Shown piece by piece: positions 40,321-50,400 of a stretch of DNA of 64,000 bases (position 1 is its first letter; each line of letters starts with the position of its first letter). Source of the stretch: Candidatus Synoicihabitans palmerolidicus (GTDB lineage: Bacteria; Verrucomicrobiota; Verrucomicrobiia; Opitutales; Opitutaceae); NCBI GenBank assembly GCA_020809425.1, contig JAGGDC010000006.1, positions 23,603 to 87,602 of the forward strand, read 5' to 3'. The notes under the pieces were generated by a model. It ran no database searches and was not told the origin of the DNA. It worked only from the letters and a program-made list of their open reading frames with translations. Made by a program: the position numbers and the translations under genes.

Positions 40321-43300
40321 GGAGAGCATCGCGTTCGAAATCACCAGCTCTGGCGCCGACTCATTTGGTATATTCCCCGTGAGCTGGATGGGAACTGCAC
40401 CTGCCGCACGGGCCTCAACTGCGGTCCGCGCGGGCTCATCCATCAACGCCGTAATCCGCCGAGCGAGCCGCATGATCGACGCATAATTGAATACGTCCGC
40501 CGAACGCAGTTTAACCGCCATCTTTGCGTTCAACGTTTCGACCAGTTCGACCGCAATGATCGAATCGACGCCCATACTTTCGAAGGTCGCATCAACTCCG
40601 ATTTCGTCCTCTTCCGCCTGTAACGCTTCCCTAACGACTCCGACAATTTCCCGGACAACCAAATCCTCCAAATCGACCGCACCGCCATCAACACCAGTCG
40701 AAGCGATCGCCTGGCTCGCAGTAGATACCGCACGCTCCTCGACCACGGGATCCGTCGCGACTACGCCGTCGCTCGCTCCCACGATCACCGCCTGAGTCAA
40801 TCGCCGGGCATCTGGTGAGTTCTTCCCCAATCGCGCCACATCCTGAAAACCCTCCTCGCTCAAAATGCGCGTCCACATCGCCTCGTCGCACAATGGAGCG
40901 TCAGGCAGTCGTCGTTCGGGGTCTTCGGTATTCCACCATCCGTCCAACAATCCGTAGGTGAGTCCGTTCAGCACTCGTGCTGCCGTGCCCTCAACGAGCA
41001 CCAACGCTCCGCCTGGTCGCAGCAATCGCTTGGTCATCTGCATCGAGCGATGCAACGAATGAACCGTGTGATAAACATTGGCCCCGATCACCACATCGTA
41101 ACCGCCCAGCGCGAAACCTTGCGCCACCGGATCCTTCTCGATGTTCAACACGGCGAAACGCATGAACGGAAACCTCCCGGCAAAGCGACGTTCTCCATGG
41201 CGTCGAAATGCAATTGAGATATCCGTAAACACATACTCAACCTTCAAGCCCAAGTCCATTAGCGCCTGTGCGATCCACTGCGAGGTCGCCCCCGAGCCCG
41301 CTCCTACTTCAAGCATGCGAATTGGTTCCGTCCCGCCGCGCTCCGCCGCGAGATCTTCCACCAGCTGCCGAATCGTCTCCGCTGCGACCCGGTTGTAGAA
41401 ATCCATTATCAGATTGCCCTCGTAAATCTTCGAAATGAATTCCACCGAGCCCTGCGGAAACATCAAATCTGTGGCTCGCGTCGCCCCCGCTATCACGTCC
41501 GGTATGGCCGCCGCACAAGTCCACACGAACCGTCCACTCGCCTCGAAATTCGGTCGGCGTTTTACGAAACGCGCCTGCGCTGCGGGCCTATCCGCGAGGG
41601 TGGCTATCACCTCAGCATCACTCAGTCGCGACGTGGCGCGCACCCGCCCCCCCACCTCTTCGACCAATCCACCTTCACTCAGGTAACGCACCAGCGAATC
41701 CGCCAAGCGGTGAAACTTGGGCCATGCCTTCAATCGATCATGCAACTCGGCGCGGGTTACACTTGAGCCCGGCTTGCTCCACACACCGCGCGCTTGCAAC
41801 TGGCCCAGTAAAACCAAGCGCCCGATATCCTCCAACTCAGCCAAGGCGGCGCACTCTTCTTCTACCCGCGCATGCTCCAAACCCAAGGTGACCGGGTCAA
41901 TCTCGGCCACCCGAGCCACGACGCTGCCCAACGCTGATGAGGGCAGCAAGGATTTGGTCGGCGGGCGCACCGCGTAACCGTGCCAGGTCACCAGGACCTT
42001 CCCGGCCGGATCAGTAGCAACAATATCCCACGTGTCATCCGTACCACACTGCACGCGCACCAACATGCGATTCGTCAACGGAGCGAGAAACCGAACGCGT
42101 TCCACCGCAAAGGGCAGGCCCGCTGTAGCACCTGACTTGATACGCACCAACGCGGCCGTCTGCAACATGCCATCGAGCAGTCCTCCGTGCCATCGCAGGT
42201 CACCACGGAGGTGAATATCGTCATTCGCCACCAACTCCGCCACGCTTTTCCCGTCCCCCCAAGACAGTCGATCCACGGTCCGAAAATGTGAACCATAGTC
42301 AACGCCCTGCTTCGCGAAAAATTCGTAGACGTCCCGAGTCCCCCAATTCTCGGTTAAGCCGGATAGATCCTCCCTTTCCCACCGATCCTCACCCTGCCGA
42401 GCGAACAATTTTCCCGCGACATGCTTGGTCGGTCGCACGAGATCGCCACTTTCGACCACGAAGTGAAATCCTCCCGAATCAGCATTAAGCACAACACGTA
42501 ACTCGCCTCCCAAGAATGGGCGTAGCCATGTGACATCCTGAAATTCACCTGCCGAGAAATCGCCCATCTCTGTTGTTACTGCGCGCCAAACGAAATCGAG
42601 GTAAGCCACTGCCGGCAGAATCGCCCTGCCACCGACTACGTGCTGGGCGAGAATTGGGTCCGTCTTTGTCACTTCCCATCGAGCCGGAACCGCCAATCCC
42701 TTCAGTTTCGTGGGCGGTCGCACCTCGAGGGACTTCGCCCAATAACTCCTTCGCTCAAAACCGTATCCCGGTAAATGAATCCGCCTCCCACCAGCCGGTA
42801 CGGGCGGGACCGAGTCACCTTCCTCCATCGTAGCAGGTCGTTCGCCAGCTGCGATCAAGGCCAATCCACTTCGCAGTTCGGCCATAGATTGAACGAAAAA
42901 TGTCACCGTTTCCGTCATCTGATCACGTCCCTCGGCCAAGGTAAGGGCAACATCCGCCAACCGGTGATTGTCATCAATCGCCGCGGCCAGCAGTTCCGCC
43001 GTGCGCACCAATGCGACAGGCGTGCGTGCGGAAAGACTGATCGGCCATCGCCTCCCCATTGCTTCAGCGATGGCCTCCCCATTAACCGCCACATATTCCT
43101 CCAGCACCGCGTGAGCGTTGATGCCGGAAAATCCGAACGAGCTCACTCCGCCCCGTCGAGGTTGCTCATGCCCATCCGCCAAATTTATACGGGGCCAATC
43201 CGATTTTCGATCCACCAGGTGAAACGGAGTGTCCTCCAAGTTAATCCTTGGATTGGTCCTCTGCAGGTGCAGGTTGCCCGGCAACACGCCCGCGCGCAGT

Positions 43301-45051
43301 GCGAGCACCGTTTTGACTACGCCGGCCAACCCCGCGGCCGCCTCGAGATGACCAAGTTGACTTTTCACGGCTCCCAGTGCGCAACGCGCCCGCTCGGAAG
43401 CTCCAGATTTGATCCACGCCGCACATAAACCGTTAACTTCGATGGGATCCCCCAGCTGGGTCCCCGTACCGTGCGCCTCAACATAGGTCACGGTATCAGG
43501 CGCAACGTCAGCCGAACGAAGCGCTGCCGTGATCACGTCCCGTTGCGCCTCAGGATTGGGGGCCGTGAGTCCAGCCGCCCGGCCGCCGTGATTTTCGGCG
43601 GTGCCCAGCACCAAGGCATATATGGGATCTCCGGCCGCCTCTGCCGCCTGGAGCGGTTTAAGCATCATCGCGATCACGCCCTCCCCCCGGACGTATCCAT
43701 CCGCCGCTGCGTCGAATGCTCGACAACGACCGGTGGGGCTGATCATGCCCGTCTTGGCTGCCTCGCGAGTGGTGATCGGATCGAGAACCAAATTCACGCC
43801 GCCTACGATAGCTTGATCACACTCGCCCGAACGCAGTGAGGTGACGGCCCGATGCAGGGCCACGAGCGATCCCGAACAGGCCGTATCAATCGTGCTGCAC
43901 GGCCCCCTCAGATCGAAGAAATAGGATACTCGTCCTGCGATGAGCGACGTGGCTGCACCTAGCAATCGTTGCGCTCCGGCATCGACGACCGGGGAAGACT
44001 CTCCCCTCGCGTACTCCGAACCACCGACGACTCCAACAAACACCCCCGTGCGCGTTCCCGCCAACTTTGCAGGATTCACTCCCGCGTTTTCGACCGCTCG
44101 CCATACCGCCTCGAGGAACAGCCGTTGCCGGGGATCCATCACGGTCGCCTCTCGTCGGGACAAGCCAAAAAACGGAGCGTCAAACTTATCAACGTCACCG
44201 ATGAAGCCACCATCGCCAGTCGGATTTTCGCTTGTCGAGAGAACCATCCGCTCCGCCGGCATCGTCCCGACACCATCGATCCCTTCGACCAAATTGTGCC
44301 AAAACGTGCGCAAGTCATCTGCCCCCGGCAACCGCGCCTCGATCCCGACGATTGCCACCGATCCTGCCGATGGGCGCGGGGCTCTCCGGACCGGCTGTGG
44401 CGCGCCCCCGTTGGTCGGCCTCGCCGCCGTCTTTATCCCCATCGTGGCTAAGAATCGAGCCACCCCTCGCAGGGATTTTAGTTCAAAAAATTTGGCCTCC
44501 TCCATGGACACCCCAAAGACCCGCGCGATACGCACGCTGAGGGCTGCCAAACGAATGGAATCCAAACCGATTTCCCCAATCGATCGTGCCGCGTCCTCCT
44601 TTTTCAATTTGGCCTGCACCACAGATCCTGCGACGTCCAGCAACGCAGTCTCGAGCTCCTCCAAATCGACAACGGGAGCAGCTGGCATTTCCTCCGCTCC
44701 GAAATTCTGCAGGGCGTCCGCAATCGACATGACCTGAAGTCGCTTCCGATCTATCTTGCCATTCAAGGTGAGTGGCAGCGTTTGCACGCGCTCCACTCTC
44801 GCCGGGTACATGTAGTCAGGCAGTGAACGAGCCAACGCCGCTCTCAAGTCACCCATGGTTACGTCCCCGCCACTTGTGGCGGCCATCCAATATGCCACCA
44901 GCATCACATGCCCCGAATCATCGGAATGGGACACCACCGCTGAAGCCACAACTCCGGTCACCGCATTCAGGCATGCTTCAACCTCTCCGGGCTCCACCCG
45001 GAAACCCCTGATTTTCACCTGTGCGTCGGCGCGCCCAACAAATTCATACAT
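37054..45051 (-). CDS. Gene B: adenylation C-terminal subdomain, PCP, two PKS modules, KR N-terminal half (2665 aa)
   Basis: Begins inside an adenylation domain: the GRADAQVKIRG motif is at residues 7-17 and the A10 lysine at Lys99, so it supplies the mobile lid missing from gene A. Then PCP (Ser165), KS3 (231-654, Cys392), DH (785-1060, His804 in HVVGGRAILP and Asp960 in DGMLQ), C-methyltransferase (about 1090-1400, EVGAGSG SAM loop), ACP (Ser1497), KS4 (1577-2010, Cys1752), DH (His2195, Asp2358), and a ketoreductase structural subdomain (2445-2665). It stops before the NADPH-binding half, which opens gene C. The module after KS3 has DH and MT but no KR. The start ATG overlaps the gene A stop (ATGTATGA); its ribosome binding site is weak, so translational coupling is likely. 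Both termini cut through a catalytic domain. Confidence 0.95.
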   Translation of the reverse strand: MYEFVGRADAQVKIRGFRVEPGEVEACLNAVTGVVASAVVSHSDDSGHVMLVAYWMAATSGGDVTMGDLRAALARSLPDYMYPARVERVQTLPLTLNGKIDRKRLQVMSIADALQNFGAEEMPAAPVVDLEELETALLDVAGSVVQAKLKKEDAARSIGEIGLDSIRLAALSVRIARVFGVSMEEAKFFELKSLRGVARFLATMGIKTAARPTNGGAPQPVRRAPRPSAGSVAIVGIEARLPGADDLRTFWHNLVEGIDGVGTMPAERMVLSTSENPTGDGGFIGDVDKFDAPFFGLSRREATVMDPRQRLFLEAVWRAVENAGVNPAKLAGTRTGVFVGVVGGSEYARGESSPVVDAGAQRLLGAATSLIAGRVSYFFDLRGPCSTIDTACSGSLVALHRAVTSLRSGECDQAIVGGVNLVLDPITTREAAKTGMISPTGRCRAFDAAADGYVRGEGVIAMMLKPLQAAEAAGDPIYALVLGTAENHGGRAAGLTAPNPEAQRDVITAALRSADVAPDTVTYVEAHGTGTQLGDPIEVNGLCAAWIKSGASERARCALGAVKSQLGHLEAAAGLAGVVKTVLALRAGVLPGNLHLQRTNPRINLEDTPFHLVDRKSDWPRINLADGHEQPRRGGVSSFGFSGINAHAVLEEYVAVNGEAIAEAMGRRWPISLSARTPVALVRTAELLAAAIDDNHRLADVALTLAEGRDQMTETVTFFVQSMAELRSGLALIAAGERPATMEEGDSVPPVPAGGRRIHLPGYGFERRSYWAKSLEVRPPTKLKGLAVPARWEVTKTDPILAQHVVGGRAILPAVAYLDFVWRAVTTEMGDFSAGEFQDVTWLRPFLGGELRVVLNADSGGFHFVVESGDLVRPTKHVAGKLFARQGEDRWEREDLSGLTENWGTRDVYEFFAKQGVDYGSHFRTVDRLSWGDGKSVAELVANDDIHLRGDLRWHGGLLDGMLQTAALVRIKSGATAGLPFAVERVRFLAPLTNRMLVRVQCGTDDTWDIVATDPAGKVLVTWHGYAVRPPTKSLLPSSALGSVVARVAEIDPVTLGLEHARVEEECAALAELEDIGRLVLLGQLQARGVWSKPGSSVTRAELHDRLKAWPKFHRLADSLVRYLSEGGLVEEVGGRVRATSRLSDAEVIATLADRPAAQARFVKRRPNFEASGRFVWTCAAAIPDVIAGATRATDLMFPQGSVEFISKIYEGNLIMDFYNRVAAETIRQLVEDLAAERGGTEPIRMLEVGAGSGATSQWIAQALMDLGLKVEYVFTDISIAFRRHGERRFAGRFPFMRFAVLNIEKDPVAQGFALGGYDVVIGANVYHTVHSLHRSMQMTKRLLRPGGALVLVEGTAARVLNGLTYGLLDGWWNTEDPERRLPDAPLCDEAMWTRILSEEGFQDVARLGKNSPDARRLTQAVIVGASDGVVATDPVVEERAVSTASQAIASTGVDGGAVDLEDLVVREIVGVVREALQAEEDEIGVDATFESMGVDSIIAVELVETLNAKMAVKLRSADVFNYASIMRLARRITALMDEPARTAVEARAAGAVPIQLTGNIPNESAPELVISNAMLSSAGPEPIAIVGMAGQYAGANNLEEFWGNLVAGRDCVTEIPPSRWPMEGFFSEDRREPLRSYSRWGGLLEDPTGFDPMFFNCSPREADLMDPQQRLFLMTAYHALENAGYGDRSLDDQRCAVYVGVCGGDYEAHLTRCDDWGDAGAFTGTATAVLAGRIAYLLNLKGAGVAVDTACSSSLVAIHLACESLRAGSCSMALTGGVTVLSSERFYIWASKTGMLSATGRCRTFGADADGIVPAEGVGIVVLKRLSDAVSDGDHIHGVIMGSGINQNGRTNGITAPSSPAQTELESQVYRDFSIDPETLDYVECHGTGTRLGDPMEVAALTDTFRRFTSREAFCALGSVKTNIGHALAASGVAGVLKVLLALRHDEIPATLHCAEVNPHLGLDRSPFLLTQELRAWRPRQDRPRRAAVSAFGFSGANAHLVIEEAPLRAADTRGDYIPWHVFTVSGLTPTALRRRLADLGEWLESPLGRVASPADVSFTLNLGRSHFDQRHVIIADSLAGLLRQVRADLLDDAFDERRANSTAAAMRHAERELLKRPREVETAREWAELYLQGATLDWAEWHAARAGRRIVMPGYPFELRRCWIERAGDAGDAAGRSEFRRTFSASEPVLAQHAVGETAVLPGAASVALAWLGAEQSKPGLPVTFHDVVWLRPLRAAKGQDLSVVVCTEKTANGGRFGVDRSDTGERAVQGEVRWNEAPMPLADLDVAAIRARCTSKIEVAEFYERVAAAGVVYGPYFKVLREFAVGSGEALGRVELDPEFAGEAGHAGIHPALFDGALQVAAGLSYADPRAAGEFRYPFGFQKMICTSVWPAGLWVFASGSPETGVSLELADDAGLVVAKLTGYVTRAPQRTISPIIPLPSYVPGWEERMLETSDKPASQDAVWLVERSETAVETALMERHPALTRIRLGRESRQTDGRSWEVNVADASGWTMLPDGLTRPRTIYFSPGQISPDDYAEEIDCVREAKIVGVLALFRLVQFLQSRDWWREPLELRVILRGVWTISNEVESAPYFSAIPGLVGSIGREYPEITVVCVDVGVGREDGTAMARAVAEEPAQRTSPRVAWRNGRRYEGTLRAMEEPV
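37065..37069 (-). promoter_or_regulatory. Shine-Dalgarno of gene C inside the end of gene B
   Basis: GGAGG lies 7 nt before the gene C ATG (37055-37057), within the codons for the last residues of gene B. Ideal spacing together with the ATGA overlap argues that gene C is a genuine translated gene and not a product of a random frameshift. Confidence 0.75.
40440..44365 (-). other. PKS module KS3-DH-MT-ACP (no KR)
   Basis: KS3 (TACSGS) follows the PCP and extends the glycyl intermediate. The DH has HVVGGRAILP and DGMLQ, and a SAM-dependent C-methyltransferase follows, so the unit should be alpha-methylated and dehydrated. No KR lies between KS3 and the ACP (GVDSI, Ser1497), although dehydration needs prior reduction of the beta-keto group. 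In palmerolide this unit gives the methyl at C22 and the C23-C24 enamide alkene. The hydroxyl must come from a KR in trans or from a neighbouring module. Confidence 0.82.
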
Positions 45052-47455
45052 GGCGCACTAAATCCCCGGTTCGATACAGTTTACCTGTCGTTACATCAGG
45101 CAGGCGCACAAAGCGTTCCTGAGTGAATTCTTGATTGCCGTGATAACCCAGCGCGACGCCATCACCCCCGATAAATAACTCGCCTACCTCGCCCCGTGCC
45201 ACCGGCTGGAACTGCTCATCCAACACGTGGAACTCGGTATTACCAACGGGTTCACCCAAGCGAATTGGTTCCCCCTGCCGCACTTGGTCAACCGACGACC
45301 ATACGGTCGTCTCCGTCGGTCCATACATGTTCCACAACGAACCCACTCGCTCAAGCAACGGCACTGCTAGATCAGTCGTCCACGCCTCTCCTCCACATAA
45401 GGCCTTCACTTGCGGAATCGGTCCCAGTTCCGCCGCCAACAACATTTTCCAAGTGGCTGGCGTCGCCTGCACCAGAGTCACTTCTCCCCCCTCCAACTTT
45501 TCGCGCAATCGTCGACCACTCTTCACGACCTCCTCGGAAACGATTTCAACCGAAGCCCCGACGACTAGCGGTAAAAACAATTCAAGCACCGCGATATCGA
45601 AACAGATGGTGGTCAAAGCCAACACCCGATCAGTCACCACGCATCCCGGTCGCTCACGCATGCTATGTAAAAAATGGACCACATTACGATGCGACACTCG
45701 CACCCCTTTGGGTCGCCCGGTCGAACCAGAGGTAAAAATCACATAAGCCGCCCGAGAAGGTGGGACCGTCACGTTCGGCGCATCCTCCGACTCCTCCGCC
45801 AAGAATTCCTTCTCCCTATCAACATCGATCACCGTCACGCCCTCGGGACGAAAACTCACCCGGCCATGAGTCAGGTAATATCGACATCCAGCGTCCGACA
45901 CGATCTGCTCGCAACGATCCGGAGGATAGGTCGGGTCAATCGGAACGTAACTGGCCCCGGCCTTCCAAACCGCCAAAAGCCCGACCAGTAAATCGACCCC
46001 TCGAAGTAAGGCGACCGCCACCAAATCTTCGGGATCTACCCCCAAGACGATCAGTCGCCGGGCCATCTGATTGGCCTTTTTTTCCAATTCTGCGTAGGTC
46101 ACCGTCGATCCGGCAAAATAGACAGCCGGCGCTGCCGCCGAACGTTGTACCTGCGCGGTGATCAAGTCGTGCACGTTCCCCTCGGGATACGAAAATGATC
46201 CATCCGCTCCCGTTCGCTCGCGTAGTCCACGCACCAAGGCTGCGGCCAAACTCCGGGCTTGGGTAGGGGCGATCACCGCCGGTCGAAATTTCACATTCAA
46301 CACCCAGTCTCCGGTGTTTTGGACCACTTCAAAAACCAAGGGAAACTCCCCCACCTGGTGCACTTCCGGAATCAACCCGTCAACCAAGCGGCCATGGTTC
46401 TCCACCTGCCAGGTTTGAAAATAAAATCCTACATCCAGCGTGCACCGCGCCGGGTCGCCCGTCAGCTCCGCCAGCGCCAGTGACAATTTGCGAAACGGAA
46501 AACGTCGGTGGGACAACCCGTCCAGTAGATTTCCGAAAACCCGGGCGCAACGTTGGTCGAACCTACCTGTGGTGTCTCGATCGGCCGCCACTGGAATCAA
46601 ATTCACCGCATACCCGATGCTGGACAGTTCTCCTTCGCTCACCCGTAAATCCGTCGCCACGGCCAAGCTTGCCCGATCCCGACCAAGCTCCGTCGACAAC
46701 ACTTCCAATAACGCTGTGAGCACCACGCCCTGTGGCGAAACCTGTGCCTTCGCCGCGACTCCTGCAATTGCCTTCACTAACGCATCCGGAATCACCAATC
46801 GCTCCATCTCCCCGCCGGAGTCCTTAATATCGCCATTCGCGGGAAACACGGGCTGGAACCCCTTGGGGAAACGCTGCAACCAGTAGTCTCGATCCAACTT
46901 GGCGGTGTCGGATTCCAAGTACATCGCTTCCGCTGCCCCGTATGCCTCCAACCCTGAACTCGGCTCAACCACCGGTTCCTCTCCTCGCATCAACTTGTCG
47001 TACACCTCCTCCAAACGGGAGAAAAACAACTGCGCGGAGTGACCATCAAAAATCAAATGATGAAAGGTCACGTGCAGAACAGCGCCCGTCACATGTTCGA
47101 TGAGATGAGCCCGCCACAGCACTTCAGTATCGCCCCCCAAAGGCATGTTACTCAGCTCATGCAGGCCTCGGATGAGCGCCGCTTCATCTCCACGCCAATT
47201 TTCGCGCACCACCCGCACTTCCGGTTCGGCGGCGACCACGACCCGCACATCGTCATCACGTACAACGAATCGGGTCCGCAGAGCGGGTTGTTCGGCCGCC
47301 ACGACTCGCAACGCACGTTCCAATGATGTCGCATCCGGGACCTCCGGCCACCTCACCGCAAAGGGCACATAAAAAGCCCGATTGGCGGGTCGATCCTTTT
47401 GCCACCGCCAAAGCGCCCTTTGCCCGTCGGATACCTCCCCTGCCCATCCCGCGAC
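44450..47455 (-). other. Glycine NRPS module C-A-PCP, split across genes A and B
   Basis: The C domain has the full HHxxxDG motif. In the A domain the core motifs FTSGSTGRPKG and YGPTETT are intact. Aligned by eye to the gramicidin synthetase PheA template, the ten specificity positions read D-I-L-Q-L-G-M-V-W-K, close to the known glycine code DILQLGLIWK. The last Lys (Lys99) is encoded by gene B. The chain is broken between TGDL (A7) and GRxDxQVKIRG (A8), and about four residues of the usual linker are missing. The PCP Ser is Ser165 of gene B. Glycine here supplies the nitrogen and two carbons of an enamide in the palmerolide reading. Confidence 0.85.
45044..45051 (-). other. 8-nt stop/start overlap splitting the adenylation domain
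   Basis: ATGTATGA holds both the gene B start (ATG TAT GAA) and the gene A stop (GTA TGA). The +1 shift between the frames and the roughly four residues missing from the A7-A8 linker suggest an ancestral deletion whose length is not a multiple of three. A GGGG tract 12-13 nt upstream is only a weak ribosome binding site. Confidence 0.8.
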
Positions 47456-50400
47456 GGCCCGGGAAGCCGACGCCGTCCTCGGACCGAGTGCCGGTGGGGG
47501 CTCTCGTTTTATGCGCTCCGCTAGTTCACTCAGGTTTCGCGCTTCAAAAAACCACTTGGCTGGGACCGTTCTTCCCGTCAACTGAGCCAAACGATCAACC
47601 GCGCGCAAAACATGGAGTGAATTAAAACCCACTCGCACCAATTCACGGTCCGCCGTCACCATGCCAGGAGGAGCCTGCAAAAGCCGCTCGATCACCCCAA
47701 CCAACAAATCCTCGAGCGACTCGTTTCCACGCGGTGTCTCCGATGCCGCTGAACCGATCGTCACCGGGGTAACGACTGGCGATTGGCGATTCACTTTCGC
47801 CTGCAACCAATATCGGTCTCGGGAAAATGGATACAAGGGGAGCGGAACCCGACGCAGTCGACGACCGCGATGGAGCAAATTCCAGTCGATTGAAACCCCG
47901 TGGACCCACAACCGGGCTAACTTGTCCAGCGACCCCGCGTTAATCGCAGCCGCCACCAATTCCGCGCCCTCTGGCCCTTCGACCAACATCGCAAGGCCAC
48001 TTTCAACTTCTTCCGTGCGTCGACGATGCATCTCCAGACGTGATCGTCCGGTAGCGAAATCTCGCAAATTGGCCCGCGCTTCTGCCACCGACGTCGCCAC
48101 GAAAGCCAGTCGCTCGGTCAAGGCTCGGCGTCCGGTTTGCAAAGTAAAGGACACGTCCGCCAGGGCAGTGTCGTCCATCTCTTTCAGCGCCTCGTCCAAG
48201 CGCTCAGCCACGGTAATCAGCTGGGGCGCCGTTGCCGCCGACAGCACCAAAATAACGCGCCCAGACTCCGCTGAGTCGGACATCCGGTTATCGACCCATT
48301 CATCAATGATCACGTGGCCGTTCACTCCGAGCGCACTCTGCCCATTAACGGCAGCGCGCCGCCTCCCTGCCGATCCCACCGGCCAGTCCCGCAACTCGGT
48401 GTTCAATACAAAAGGACTAGCTTCGAGACCCAAAGCCGGATTCAACCTAATCGGCGCGATCATGGGCGGTAGTTTTTGTTTCCGCAGGGCAAGCAGCACT
48501 TTGATCAGGCTAGCCATGCCGGCCCCGCCCATGGCGTGCCCTATGTTCGGCTTTAGCGTACTCAACACGCATCGACCGGGGGTCGTCGAAGACGAGGAGT
48601 AACCATCCTTCAGGGCCAGCACTTCGACTTCATCGCCTAACGGAGATGCCATGCCATGCACTTCGATATAATCAATGGATTCCGGCTTCACGCCCGCGGT
48701 TTCACGCACTCGTCGCTGCAGGGCCGACTGGGAAGCAGAGTGCGGAGCGAGTAGTCCGTTCTTAGCTCCGTCCTGATTTACTCCGCAACCACGAATCACC
48801 CCATGGATCGTGTCACCGTCCCGCTCGGCGTCTTCCAATCGTTTGACCACGACTGCGCCCGCCGCTTCTCCCATTACCCAGCCGTCCGCCGCCTCATCAA
48901 ACGATCGACAGGTGCCGGTCGCCGATAAGAGCCCAATGCCACTGACCTCCGACCGCAAACTCTCCCCGATGGTGACGTGGCCCGCCCCCACCAACATGAG
49001 ATCACTCTCCCCTCGAGCGAGGCTCGCACAGGCCAAATCCAGTGCCGAAAAAAACGACGCACACGCGGTATCGACCACAAAACTTGGTCCGTGCCAATCG
49101 AGTAAATAAGCAATTCTGGCCGGCAACACACTCATGGTATTACCGGTGTAGTTTTGCCCATCTTGGTCAGGTATTCCGTTTTCATAACCCGACGGAGTAC
49201 AACCGATCACGACACCGCAGCGCCGACCGGCAAGCGCCTCCGGTGCATAACCCGCATGCTCCAGCGCGTGCCAAGCCTCTTGCATCAGGATGCGATGTTG
49301 CGGGTCCATGCGTTCGGCCTCGGCAGGAGACAGATTAAAAAAGCCGGCATCAAATTCATCCACGCTTTCCAGAAATGCCCCCCAACGCGCCGGCACCGCC
49401 CCCGTTTCCGCCGACTCATCGCCGAGTGCCCGTCGTTCAGCTGGGACCTCGCTAAGCATCGACCGCTTATTGATCAACAATTCCCAAAATGCCTCGGTGT
49501 TCTGCGCCCCCGGAAACCGTCCTGAGTATCCGACCACCGCCATCGGCGAAAACGAAGCTACCGTATCAACTCCCGCCGCACGAGTTGTCGTTTGAATCCG
49601 CGGTCTGACTGGCGACTTGACTGCGATAGCTGAAAACCCGCTCACGGGCTGCAATTTCACCGGTCCGGACCGGGCAACCGGTGTATCCGTTATCGAGGCC
49701 CCCAATGAGGTCGCTGGCGTCGTGATTTCCGTCAGAAATGTGCTAAGTCGACGAGGCGTGACCTGCTCATAAAGCATCGACGAGGTCATGGTCACACCAA
49801 ACTCAGCACTGAGTTTCTTCGCCAACTCGACGGTCAAGAGCGAGTCCAATCCCAGCTCCGAAAACGCCCGATCCGGCGTCACTCGACTCTTCTTCATCAA
49901 TAAAGTATCCGCGATCAAACGAATCACCGTCTCTCCCACGCCCGCTCCCACGCCCGATGCGACTTTCGATTTAGGTCCAGAATCGCCCAATTCAGGCACC
50001 GCCTCCAACGGCGGAACCGATTCGACCTCAGCGACAATAAATGCAACAAATTCACCAACGGTGGCAAAATCGTAGAACCGCGCAGCGGGGACTGTAACGG
50101 CGAACTTTTGGTTGATAACTTTCACCAACTCGACCGCCAAGATCGAATCCAATCCGAGTTCACTAAATCGGGCTGCCCGGGTTAAGCGCTCAACTGGCAC
50201 GAACAAAATCGACGCAATCAATTCGCGCACCGTAGTCGCAAGCGTCAATTCGGTTGAAACCACCGCACGCCTCCTCGGATTTACGGCCAACGGCACAACC
50301 GCACGTCCATCCAGTGTAGCCAAATGCGCAGCCAACGCATTCACGGTGGGAAAATCATAGAGCCGAGCTGCCGAAAGCGAAAAACCGGGCGTGGCATTGA

